Counted from the stretch's first letter, positions 1 through 6,647 are shown. The stretch: DNA of 7,989 bases from Longimicrobiales bacterium (GCA_022428035.1 JAKMDG010000389.1:1-7989); one strand, 5' to 3'. Numbers and translations: made by a program. The notes: generated by a model not told the origin, from the letters alone.

Positions 1-2464
1 GTCCCAGGGAGACGAGCGCACGAACGGCATCCATGTCAGCCTCGACGTCGACACCGTGAGACACCGCGATCCGGTCCTCATCGGACATCCGAGACGGGAA
101 CCGCTCGAGATGGACGCTCGTGTCCACCAGCGCACGGTGGACCCAGTCGGCCGCGAACGGGACACACGGAGCCGCGAGCAGACTGACGGTGCGTAGCGCG
201 TCATACAGGGTGCGGAACGCCGCACGCTGATCCTGAGCATCGTCCGAATTCCAGAATCGAGAGCGGTTCCGGCGCACGTACCAGTTCGACAGGTCTTCGA
301 CGACAAAGTCTCCGAGCAAGCGGTAGGCCTTGGTCAACTGGTACCCCTCAAGCTCATCACTCACCTCAGCCACGACCGAATCAAGCCGGGCAAGCAGCCA
401 CCGGTCCAGAAGCGGGCGGTCAGCCGGTCGAGGATCGTCTTCGGACGGCGTCCACGACTCCACTCGCGCGTACAGCGCGAAGAACTTGTAGGTGTTGAAC
501 AATGTGTCGAAGAACTTCCGGGCAGCCTCGTTCACACCGGCCGGGTCGTATCGCTTCGGTAGCCACGGATTCGATGACGTGATGAAGTACCATCGGACCG
601 CATCCGCTCCATGGTCACCGACCGCATCCCACGGATTGACCGTATTCCCTTTGGACTTGGACATCTTCTGGCCCTCGGCATCGAGCACCAGATCGTTCAC
701 CAGGCAGTTTCGAAACGACGGACCACGGCCAAGCATCGTCGAGATCGCGAGGAGCGAGTAGAACCAACCCCGTGTCTGATCGAGGCCCTCACAGATGAAG
801 TCCGCCGGGAAGTGATTCTCGAACTCTTCCTCATGATCGAACGGGTAGTGCCACTGTGCATAGGGCATCGCACCAGAGTCGAACCAGACGTCGATCACTT
901 CAGGCGACCGGTGCATGGTCCCGTCACAGTGGTCGCAGGTCCACGTAAGCTCATCGATGAATGGACGATGTGGATCGAAGTCGTCGCCCAGGGGCCCGGC
1001 CTTGTCTGCCAGCTCCTCGAGTGACCCGATCCACGTCATGTGCTCGGGGTCCGAATCACACAACCAGACGGGCAGCGGTGTGCCCCAGTAGCGATCACGA
1101 GAGAGCGCCCAGTCGATGTTGCCCCGCAGCCACTCGCCGAACCGCTTCTCCCCTACTTCGGGCGGATGCCACTGGATCTGGGCATTGTTGGCGAGAAGCT
1201 CGTCCTTCATGGTCGACGTCGCTGCGAACCATGAGTCGATCGCGATATAAAGGAGCGGCGAGCTACAGCGCCAGCAGTGCGGATAACTGTGGACGATTGT
1301 CTCAGCGTCGAAGAGCAGGTTCCGACTGCGCAACTCCTCAATCAGGACCGAGTCGGCGTCCTTCACGAACTGACCACCGACGAGGCCAACCTCGGGATCG
1401 AAGCAACCACGCCCGTCGATCGGGTTCAGCATGGGCAGGTCGTGGCGCTTTCCTGCAGCGTAATCGTCTGCACCGAAGGCGGGCGCCATGTGCACAATCC
1501 CTGTTCCGTCATCAGCGCTGACGAAGTCCTCGGCGACGACGCTCCAACCGTTTCCACGCTCGGCCGGCTCCGGGACGAGATCGAGTGGGCGCCGGTAACG
1601 CCAACCCACGAGTTCGCTGCCCGCGTAGGTCCGAGCGACCACGGTCTCCTCACCGAAGATCGCCTCGACCCGTGCCTCCGCCACGATATAGCGGCGGCCA
1701 TCCTGCTCTACCTCCGCGTAGGTCAGGCCAGGGTGCACGGCCAGTCCGGTGTTCGACGGGACCGTCCACGGCGTCGTTGTCCACGCGAGGATCGCACGGC
1801 CATCCGGATCTGGATTGCCGTCGGCATCGAGTACTTCTGCCACGAATGTGAGGGACGGATCTTCTACATCCTTATAGCCCTGTGCGACTTCGTGCGACGA
1901 GAGCGCCGTCCCGCATCGCGGACAGTATGGCACGCTCTTGTGGCCTCGGTAGAGAAGCCCCTTGTCTGCAAACGTCTTCAGGATCGCCCATACCGATTCG
2001 ATATAGGGCGTGTGGAAGGTCACATACGGGCGCCAGTACTCCAGCCAATAGCCGATGCGCTCGCTCAGCTCCTCCCACTCCTCCTTGTAGGTGAAGACGG
2101 AGTCCTTGCACGCCTGATTGAACTCAGCGATCCCGAGCGCCTCGATCTCGGGCTTCCCGCTGATCCCGAGCTTCTTTTCGGCCTCGATCTCTACCGGCAG
2201 CCCGTGCGTGTCCCAGCCCGCGATCCGCGTGACGCTGTGACCCAGCATCGAGCGGTGACGACAGACGAGATCCTTGATCGTGCGGCTCAGGATATGGTGA
2301 AGGCCCGGACGTCCATTTGCGGTCGGAGGGCCCTCGTAGAACACAAAGCGCGCACCGTCGGCGTTCGCCTCGAGTGTTTGTCGAAAGAGATCTTCGTCCT
2401 TCCAGCGCTGGAGGGTTTCCTCCTCTACGGCCAGCAGGGTTCCGGGTAGCTCAGGGTAGCTCAT
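1..2464 (-). CDS. ileS: Isoleucyl-tRNA synthetase, eukaryote-like type 2, 3' end outside window
   Basis: This enzyme charges tRNA-Ile with isoleucine. I translated the frame from ATG 2464 to the window edge: 821 codons, no stop and no frameshift. About 220-260 C-terminal residues should be missing, since IleRS2 proteins usually have about 1030-1080. The Rossmann core starts Y-E-G-P-P-T-A-N-G-R-P-G-L-H-H (43-57), then G-W-D-T-H-G-L-P-V-E (83-92). The CP1 editing domain has A-W-T-T-T-P-W-T-V-P-S-N (227-238) and G-I-V-H-M-A-P-A-F-G-A-D-D-Y (322-335). Next come W-F-D-S-G (527-531), D-Q-T-R-G-W-F-Y-S (562-570), K-M-S-K-S-K-G-N (600-607), and the anticodon-domain L-S-N-W-Y-V-R-R-N-R-S-R-F-W (725-738). 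Cys pairs occur at 181/184, 397/400 and 510/513. The HIGH motif is G-L-H-H rather than H-x-G-H. Start choice rests on the Y-P-E-L-P N-terminus typical of the family; no clear ribosome site is seen. Confidence 0.97.
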   Translation of the reverse strand, partial: MSYPELPGTLLAVEEETLQRWKDEDLFRQTLEANADGARFVFYEGPPTANGRPGLHHILSRTIKDLVCRHRSMLGHSVTRIAGWDTHGLPVEIEAEKKLGISGKPEIEALGIAEFNQACKDSVFTYKEEWEELSERIGYWLEYWRPYVTFHTPYIESVWAILKTFADKGLLYRGHKSVPYCPRCGTALSSHEVAQGYKDVEDPSLTFVAEVLDADGNPDPDGRAILAWTTTPWTVPSNTGLAVHPGLTYAEVEQDGRRYIVAEARVEAIFGEETVVARTYAGSELVGWRYRRPLDLVPEPAERGNGWSVVAEDFVSADDGTGIVHMAPAFGADDYAAGKRHDLPMLNPIDGRGCFDPEVGLVGGQFVKDADSVLIEELRSRNLLFDAETIVHSYPHCWRCSSPLLYIAIDSWFAATSTMKDELLANNAQIQWHPPEVGEKRFGEWLRGNIDWALSRDRYWGTPLPVWLCDSDPEHMTWIGSLEELADKAGPLGDDFDPHRPFIDELTWTCDHCDGTMHRSPEVIDVWFDSGAMPYAQWHYPFDHEEEFENHFPADFICEGLDQTRGWFYSLLAISTMLGRGPSFRNCLVNDLVLDAEGQKMSKSKGNTVNPWDAVGDHGADAVRWYFITSSNPWLPKRYDPAGVNEAARKFFDTLFNTYKFFALYARVESWTPSEDDPRPADRPLLDRWLLARLDSVVAEVSDELEGYQLTKAYRLLGDFVVEDLSNWYVRRNRSRFWNSDDAQDQRAAFRTLYDALRTVSLLAAPCVPFAADWVHRALVDTSVHLERFPSRMSDEDRIAVSHGVDVEADMDAVRALVSLG
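2444..2463. repeat. 10-bp perfect tandem duplication at the ileS start
   Basis: On the minus strand, TGAGCTACCC occurs twice in direct succession, beginning at the T of the ileS ATG and covering codons 1-7. The unit is not a multiple of three, so gaining or losing a copy would shift the frame. It may be a recent small duplication or a chance result of the Y-P-E-L-P codons. Confidence 0.6.
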
Positions 2465-2498
2465 GTCAGCAGCGTCGATTCGTAATGTCGTTCGGAGT

Positions 2499-2518
2499 GC
2501 GACGCCGGGTGGCGTCGC
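2499..2518 (-). other. Hairpin in the gap between the phosphorylase gene and ileS
   Basis: The minus strand carries a perfect 8-bp GC-rich stem, GCGACGCC-ACCC-GGCGTCGC, starting 2 nt after the phosphorylase stop. No T-run follows, so it is not a standard intrinsic terminator. It could slow polymerase, stabilise the upstream message, or reduce transcription into ileS. The 56-nt gap is too short for a T-box. Confidence 0.45.
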
Positions 2519-2520
2519 CG

Positions 2521-3345
2521 TCAGATCTGTCCGACCACCCGCTCGATGAGACGGGTCAGATGCGGCTCGGCGGCACCGGCCGCCGCAATAATTCGGGACA
2601 CGTCGACAGGCTCGAGCGCGTCCGGCAGGCACGCATCGGTGATGATGCTTACGCCCAGAACACGCATGTCCATGTGTCGTGCCACGATCACCTCGGGCAC
2701 GGTGGACATGCCCACGACATCCGCACCCATGCCACGCAGTATGCGATACTCAGCGCGGGTCTCCAACTGTGGGCCAGGCACGGCAACGTACACACCTCGG
2801 TTCAGGCGGATGCCCAGATCAAGGGCGCCGGCCATCGCAACGTCCTGGAGAGCCCGATCATACGGTTCGGACATGTCTGGAAAACGTGGCCCGAAACGAT
2901 CGTCGTTCGGACCGATGAGCGGGCTGTCTCCAAGCAGGTTGATGTGGTCGTCCAGAAGTACGAGCTCGCCTACGCCCCACAGCGGATTCATTCCGCCGGA
3001 CACGTTCGACACGACGAGCGTCTCGGCGCCCAGAAGCTTCAGGACGCGGATGGGAAAGGTGATCTCCTGCAGGGAGTACCCTTCGTATCGATGGAACCGG
3101 CCCTGCATCGCAACCACAGGTGTGCCTGCCAGCGAACCGAGCACCAGGCGACCGGAGTGCGTCTCCACGGTAGGCTCGGGGAATCCATCGAGTTCCGCGT
3201 ATGGAATCGTCACGTCGACGTCGATGACATCCGTCAGTCCGCCGAGACCCGTCCCCAGCACGATGGCAACACGAGGGGTGCTCTGGATGCGGGCCTGGAT
3301 CGACTCAGCAGTTGCCCGCGCACGAGCATAGAGGTCCTGACTCAT
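2521..3345 (-). CDS. punA: Purine nucleoside phosphorylase, trimeric (PNP/MTAP) family
   Basis: This enzyme splits purine (deoxy)nucleosides with phosphate to give the base and (deoxy)ribose-1-phosphate in cytoplasmic purine salvage. It has 274 residues, typical of the trimeric low-mass class. Visible motifs are the phosphate-site G-T-G-L-G (31-35), H-S-G (63-65), G-R-F-H-R-Y-E-G (82-89), S-N-V-S-G-G-M-N-P (113-121), G-V-Y...G-P-Q-L-E-T-R-A-E (184-199), and G-M-S-T-V-P-E-V-I-V-A-R-H (212-224), which favours PNP over MTAP. The position of human Asn243, which reads the 6-oxo group, is Asp237 here (S-I-I-T-D-A-C-L-P), so strict inosine/guanosine specificity should not be assumed. It starts 9 nt after divIVA and ends 56 nt before ileS, so it is probably co-transcribed. 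No strong ribosome site is seen. The symbol is by family; the naming is not unique. Confidence 0.94.
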   Translation of the reverse strand: MSQDLYARARATAESIQARIQSTPRVAIVLGTGLGGLTDVIDVDVTIPYAELDGFPEPTVETHSGRLVLGSLAGTPVVAMQGRFHRYEGYSLQEITFPIRVLKLLGAETLVVSNVSGGMNPLWGVGELVLLDDHINLLGDSPLIGPNDDRFGPRFPDMSEPYDRALQDVAMAGALDLGIRLNRGVYVAVPGPQLETRAEYRILRGMGADVVGMSTVPEVIVARHMDMRVLGVSIITDACLPDALEPVDVSRIIAAAGAAEPHLTRLIERVVGQI

Positions 3346-3354
3346 GAATCGCTA

Positions 3355-4248
3355 CTACTGCCGGTCGGTGGCGTTCGGGGCGTTCAAACCCGGGTTGTCT
3401 CTCGGGGTGGTCGGTGTCGGGGGCAGAGCCATCGCCTCATCCGACGGGGGCCTGACTTCTTCCACGCCCGCCTCTGCGAGCACTGTGTTCAGGTCCGGGA
3501 CGCCGTGAACGTGCTCCCCTTCCGCCTCGGGAGATGTCTGGCGGCTCGCATGCTCTGCGCCAGCCATCAGCTCCAGCTCTAGTGGTGTCGGCTCCGTCGC
3601 CATGTCCGGCGCGGCCACAGAGGGCACCGTGGACTGGGCATCCGGCGTCTTCGTTGCCTCGGGGACCTCCTCCACCTCGACCCGCAGATCCTGAATCTCT
3701 GAACTCTCCGCACGTGAGCCCCCGAGATCGAGGTCGATCGTCCGATCTTCAAGAGGGATACGCGCCTCTTCGATCGATAGGACATCCATCTCCCGTTCGA
3801 GCAGCCCTCGGAACTCCTTGAGGAACCGGTTCCGACTCCGCTCGAGATCGTCTACTGCGTGCTGCGCCTGGTCCAGTCTCCGCTCGACACCACGAAGGCG
3901 ACTGCGCACCTCCACATCAGCGTCAGCGAGTAACTGCCGGGCCTCCATCTCAGCTTCCTTGATGACATGCTCGACCTCGCGTTGCGTCTGGTTCTGCATC
4001 TCGGTGCGCAGTTCCTGAGCCGTGACGAGTGCGTTTTGAACGGCCTGCTCTCGGACCAACTGCGAGTCCACCTGACTCTGCAGCGTCTGCGTGTGCTGGC
4101 GGAACTGGATGTTCTCACGCACCAGGGCTTCCAGCCGATCAGCGACAATCTCCAGGAAGACGTCGACCGCCTGGGGATCGTAGCCCCGCATGAGTTTCTT
4201 GAAATCTCCCCGCTTGTTGCGGACGTCCAACGGAGTCAGGTCGATCAT
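3355..4248 (-). CDS. divIVA: DivIVA domain coiled-coil protein with long acidic tail
   Basis: This is a DivIVA/GpsB-type scaffold protein, which in Gram-positives binds curved membrane at poles and septa and recruits partners. It has 297 residues. The N-terminal domain reads L-T-P-L-D-V-R-N-K, then F-K-K-L-M-R-G-Y-D-P-Q-A-V-D-V-F-L-E (16-33). Met20-Arg21 align with the membrane-inserting Phe17-Arg18 of B. subtilis DivIVA. A long heptad-rich coiled coil follows, about 35-158, rich in Gln, Glu and Arg. From about 160 to the end the sequence is acidic and rich in Pro, Glu and Thr, with no recognised domain; probably disordered. It is coupled to yggS by an ATGA overlap, and the phosphorylase starts 9 nt after its stop. 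What it does in a diderm is unknown from sequence; a role in division or polar organisation is inferred. Confidence 0.9.
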   Translation of the reverse strand: MIDLTPLDVRNKRGDFKKLMRGYDPQAVDVFLEIVADRLEALVRENIQFRQHTQTLQSQVDSQLVREQAVQNALVTAQELRTEMQNQTQREVEHVIKEAEMEARQLLADADVEVRSRLRGVERRLDQAQHAVDDLERSRNRFLKEFRGLLEREMDVLSIEEARIPLEDRTIDLDLGGSRAESSEIQDLRVEVEEVPEATKTPDAQSTVPSVAAPDMATEPTPLELELMAGAEHASRQTSPEAEGEHVHGVPDLNTVLAEAGVEEVRPPSDEAMALPPTPTTPRDNPGLNAPNATDRQ

Positions 4249-4970
4249 GTCGTGTATCCCGTCCTTGGTCCAAAGAGAGCCGTCCCGACCCGCACCATGG
4301 TACTTCCTTCACGAATCGCTACGTCCAGATCGTTCGTCATGCCCATAGAAAGCTCCGTACCAAAGCCGTCGATCGCGGCTACGAGCGACTCGGAGAGTTC
4401 TCGCAGAGATGCGAACGCGGTCGTGAGCACCGCCTCGTCTTCGACAAAGGGTGCCATCGTCATAAGTCCCGTCACGCGGAGTCCCGGTAGCTCAGCCATC
4501 TCTGCAATCTCGTCGAACGCCGAGTCGACCGTAAACCCGCCTTTGGATTCTTCTCCGGACGTATTCACCTGAGCAAGGACGGCCACACTCCGCCCGTCCT
4601 GCGCTCCGGCCGCGGAGATTTTGCGAGCGAGCTTCAGCGAATCGATTGAGTGAAGGATATCGGCGACTGCGATCGCTCGGAGCGTCTTTCGGCTCTGCAG
4701 GTGTCCGATCATGTGCCACGTCGCGGTGTCCGCCCCAAAATGCTCGACCTTTGCCTCGAGCTCCTCGATCCGGTTCTCCCCGAGATCTCGCAAACCCGCA
4801 CCCAGCGCGGCCTCCACGCACTCGAGCGGGTGCGACTTGGTCACTGCTATGAGCCGCACGGAGCCCTCAGCCCGGCCGGCGACCGCCTCTGCGCGTGCGA
4901 TCTGCTCGCGCACCCGAGGCAACGCCTCCGTGAGACGCTCGGCATAGGAGGTGAGAAGGGGTGACGACAT
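4245..4970 (-). CDS. yggS: YggS/PROSC family pyridoxal-phosphate homeostasis protein
   Basis: This is a PLP-binding, alanine-racemase-fold (fold type III barrel) protein. It has no known catalytic activity and helps control free vitamin B6 and amino acid/keto acid balance. It has 241 residues from the ATG at 4970, matching the family's usual 225-245. The PLP lysine is Lys46 in L-I-A-V-T-K-S-H-P. Other signatures are L-G-E-N-R-I-E-E (63-70), W-H-M-I-G-H-L-Q-S-R-K (85-95), V-N-T-S-G-E-E-S-K-G-G-F (135-146), and the phosphate-binding M-G-M-T-N-D-L-D-V-A-I and V-R-V-G-T-A-L-F-G near the end. The frame is open up to 5081, but that extension would translate the terminator and is unlike the family, so 4970 is preferred; a TTG lies five codons upstream. 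No clear ribosome site precedes the ATG. Its TGA overlaps the divIVA ATG. Confidence 0.95.
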   Translation of the reverse strand: MSSPLLTSYAERLTEALPRVREQIARAEAVAGRAEGSVRLIAVTKSHPLECVEAALGAGLRDLGENRIEELEAKVEHFGADTATWHMIGHLQSRKTLRAIAVADILHSIDSLKLARKISAAGAQDGRSVAVLAQVNTSGEESKGGFTVDSAFDEIAEMAELPGLRVTGLMTMAPFVEDEAVLTTAFASLRELSESLVAAIDGFGTELSMGMTNDLDVAIREGSTMVRVGTALFGPRTGYTT

Positions 4971-4983
4971 GGACGTACGTACC

Positions 4984-5022
4984 AAAGAAAAAGGGACCCC
5001 GCCGGAGCTCCGGCGGGGTCCC
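4984..5022 (-). terminator. Strong intrinsic terminator after tonB
   Basis: A perfect 30-bp palindrome (4993-5022, centre GAGCTC) folds as a GC-rich stem of about 13 bp with a 4-nt loop. On the minus strand it is followed at once by TTTTTCTTT (plus 4984-4992). On the plus strand no T-run follows, so it terminates only minus-strand transcripts. It lies between the tonB stop (5045) and the yggS ATG (4970), so it should close the exbB-tonB operon. Confidence 0.92.
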
Positions 5023-5044
5023 CAGGATCCTGTCCGGCTCCGGC

Positions 5045-5719
5045 TTAGCGAACCTGGAAGGTAATGGGGAACTGCACCCACACCGGCACTTTCTTGTCTC
5101 GGTTCAACGCCGCTGAGAAGCGGTAGACGTCAGCGACTGCCAGCGCGGCATCGTCGAGCGCCTGGTGTCCGGAACTCTCGGAGATCCGGAAGTCCTGCAC
5201 CACTCCACCCTCATCGATGAAGAAAAAGACGACCGCGCGACCGCCGATACCCGCGTCACGAAGAAGTGCCGGGTACTCCCGCTCCATGGCCCGCACAACC
5301 TCGGCACGGTTCAAGATCGAAGGAGCAACCGTAAACGGAGTAAACGTCGGATTAGACGAGATGTCGACCGCTTCCTCTTCGGGCGGCGGCGGCAGATCCT
5401 CGACCGGGTTCTCCTCGAACGTCGTCGGGGCGATGGTGATGTCCTCGTCGATATCGGCGGTCGCCTTCACCGGCGTCGCAGGACGAGAAATCGCCTGCGG
5501 CGGCGGCGGAATCTCGATCTCCGGCGGGAGTTCGATCGCTTCGATCTCGTCTGCCTCGTAGGAGATATCCTCGGCGGTGAGTTCCGGCCAGAACGCGAAC
5601 GTTCCACCGTGAATGAACGTCGCCACAATCATCGAACCCCAGAACCACGAGCTGAACGTCCTTTTCAGGCGATCGTTCGCGGTCTCCGCAAGAAGTGCGG
5701 GAACGGCTTCGGCTGTCAT
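5045..5719 (-). CDS. tonB: TonB family energy transducer
   Basis: This protein links the ExbB/ExbD motor to TonB-dependent outer-membrane transporters. It has 224 residues: cytoplasmic N-terminus (1-22), one membrane anchor (about 23-44), an acidic Pro-rich periplasmic linker (about 60-120, including runs P-P-P-P at 71-74 and L-P-P-P-P at 109-113), and a C-terminal TonB domain (about 135-224). That domain shows R-E-Y-P-A-L-L-R-D-A-G-I-G-G, then F-I-D-E-G-G-V-V, then S-S-G-H-Q-A-L-D-D-A-A-L-A, and ends P-V-W-V-Q-F-P-I-T-F. In the membrane helix, His37 aligns with the essential His20 of E. coli TonB; the Ser16 counterpart appears to be Ala33. The linker is acidic (Glu/Pro) rather than the Lys/Pro pattern seen in E. 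coli. The start overlaps the exbD stop (ATGA), with AGGGAGAG just upstream (plus 5723-5730). It is the last gene of the operon; a terminator follows 22 nt after the stop. Confidence 0.93.
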   Translation of the reverse strand: MTAEAVPALLAETANDRLKRTFSSWFWGSMIVATFIHGGTFAFWPELTAEDISYEADEIEAIELPPEIEIPPPPQAISRPATPVKATADIDEDITIAPTTFEENPVEDLPPPPEEEAVDISSNPTFTPFTVAPSILNRAEVVRAMEREYPALLRDAGIGGRAVVFFFIDEGGVVQDFRISESSGHQALDDAALAVADVYRFSAALNRDKKVPVWVQFPITFQVR

Positions 5720-6165
5720 CGTCTCTCCCTCTGCATGCTCTGTTCCAGCTGAGCGGCGAACACTACGCGGACCACACCAGCTTCGGTGAGTTCCTTCTGG
5801 ATCTGATCCATGTACAGATACGGTACGTCCCGATCACCTCGGATGGAGATGACCAGAGCTCGGTCGGAGGCCGCATACAGAGGGGCCACGACGACCGAGA
5901 CATCCTGCATCTGGTACGGCTGGTCGTTGATGAAGACAGAACCGTCACCTTCCATCCAGATGTTCATAATGTTCTTCTGCTTCTCATCGATCTTCTCCGC
6001 CGCCTCGGCCTCGGGCCAGGTGATGGGACGATCACGATCGGCCTGGAAGACCGTTGTGACCATGAAGAAGATCAGGAGCAGGAACGCAATGTCGGCCAGT
6101 GACGAGGTTGGGACCTCGTCCGACGCTTTCGAGCTCTTTTGGAAGCCACCGCCTTTCATCGCCAT
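5716..6165 (-). CDS. exbD: ExbD/TolR family biopolymer transport protein, second paralogue
   Basis: This second ExbD has 149 residues and the same plan: basic Gly/Lys/Ser-rich N-terminus, one membrane helix (about 23-41) and a periplasmic domain. It has P-T-S-S-L-A-D-I-A-F-L-L-L-I-F-F (19-34) with the proton-carrying Asp25 intact, so both copies look functional. The N-terminal block S-D-E-[IV]-P-T-S-S-x-A-D-I-A-F is almost identical to the first copy, while the periplasmic halves have diverged strongly. This one contains a D-G-S-V-F-I-N-D-Q-P-Y segment and R-G-D-R-D-V-P-Y-L-Y-M. It starts 2 nt after the first exbD stop; its own TGA overlaps the tonB ATG (ATGA), implying translational coupling. 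The ATG-GCG-ATG start allows initiation at residue 1 or 3. Confidence 0.95.
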   Translation of the reverse strand: MAMKGGGFQKSSKASDEVPTSSLADIAFLLLIFFMVTTVFQADRDRPITWPEAEAAEKIDEKQKNIMNIWMEGDGSVFINDQPYQMQDVSVVVAPLYAASDRALVISIRGDRDVPYLYMDQIQKELTEAGVVRVVFAAQLEQSMQRERR

Positions 6166-6167
6166 CG

Positions 6168-6593
6168 TTAGTTCTCCAGGACCTGGAGTGAGATACGCTC
6201 AGCGTTCGCGCTGTGCAGCCCGTCGAGCACGTCGATCATGAACCGATACGGAGCCTCCGGATGGGTCTTCACCGCGGCGATCAGGTTCGGGTTCTGGCTG
6301 ATTTCCTGACGCCAGAGGCCCTCGATTTCCCGCGGGCGCATCTGCTGCACCTGCTGGCTCTCACCACGCTTCACCTCGACGATGCCGCTTGGCTGCACGA
6401 TGAGGTGGAGAATGTTCTTCTGGCTGACCTCAGCTTCCTCACCGGGCTCCGGGAGAACTACGGCGAGCCCCTTATCCTTCGGGAAGGTCGTCGTGACCAG
6501 GAAGAAGATCAGAAGAAGGAAGGCGATGTCCGCCATCGACGACGTTGGGATCTCGTCACTGACCTTCTGCTTCTTGTTGTTCAGAACCGCCAT
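6168..6593 (-). CDS. exbD: ExbD/TolR family biopolymer transport protein, first paralogue
   Basis: This is the motor subunit partner of ExbB, 141 residues: a short basic cytoplasmic N-terminus, one membrane helix (about 20-38), and a periplasmic domain. The motif P-T-S-S-M-A-D-I-A-F-L-L-L-I-F-F (16-31) carries Asp22, which corresponds to the proton-carrying transmembrane Asp of ExbD (Asp25 in E. coli). The periplasmic part has the usual pattern of an I-L-H-L-I-V strand followed by the G-I-V-E-V segment, and later the P-Y-R-F-M-I-D-V-L-D-G-L helix. It lies 62 nt after exbB, and a second exbD starts 2 nt after its stop. GGAG inside its 3' end, 8 nt before the next ATG, serves the second copy. 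ExbD rather than TolR is inferred from the adjacent tonB. Confidence 0.95.
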   Translation of the reverse strand: MAVLNNKKQKVSDEIPTSSMADIAFLLLIFFLVTTTFPKDKGLAVVLPEPGEEAEVSQKNILHLIVQPSGIVEVKRGESQQVQQMRPREIEGLWRQEISQNPNLIAAVKTHPEAPYRFMIDVLDGLHSANAERISLQVLEN

Positions 6594-6632
6594 ATCTGTC
6601 CGGCCTCTGGTTTTCGAATCGTACTGGATTTG

Positions 6633-6647
6633 GGAACGTCAGGTTCC
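6633..6647 (-). other. Short inverted repeat between exbB and the first exbD
   Basis: In the 62-nt gap, GGAAC (6633-6637) and GTTCC (6643-6647) can pair around a 5-nt loop. No T-run follows on the minus strand, so it is not an intrinsic terminator. It may be a small mRNA hairpin affecting the relative output of exbB and exbD, or chance. A GAGG about 10 nt before the exbD ATG is the likely ribosome site. Confidence 0.3.

Noticed and set aside
2465..2520. T-box or other riboswitch ahead of ileS
   Set aside because: The gap is only 56 nt, with one 8-bp hairpin, no T-run and no T-box sequence, too short for a T-box leader.
1277..3582. Very long open frames on the plus strand opposite ileS and the phosphorylase (1277-2449 and 2317-3582)
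   Set aside because: The minus strand codes clear IleRS and PNP throughout this stretch. The plus-strand translations show no recognisable domain and read like antisense shadows, which are common in GC-rich genes.
4993..5022. Bidirectional terminator or protein-binding palindrome
   Set aside because: The palindrome is perfect, but a T-run follows only on the minus strand and there is no converging plus-strand gene, so a one-way terminator explains it.
4971..5081. Longer yggS start at 5081
   Set aside because: The extension would run through the terminator and into the end of tonB, gives Arg/Ser/Gly-rich sequence unlike the family, and makes the protein longer than usual.
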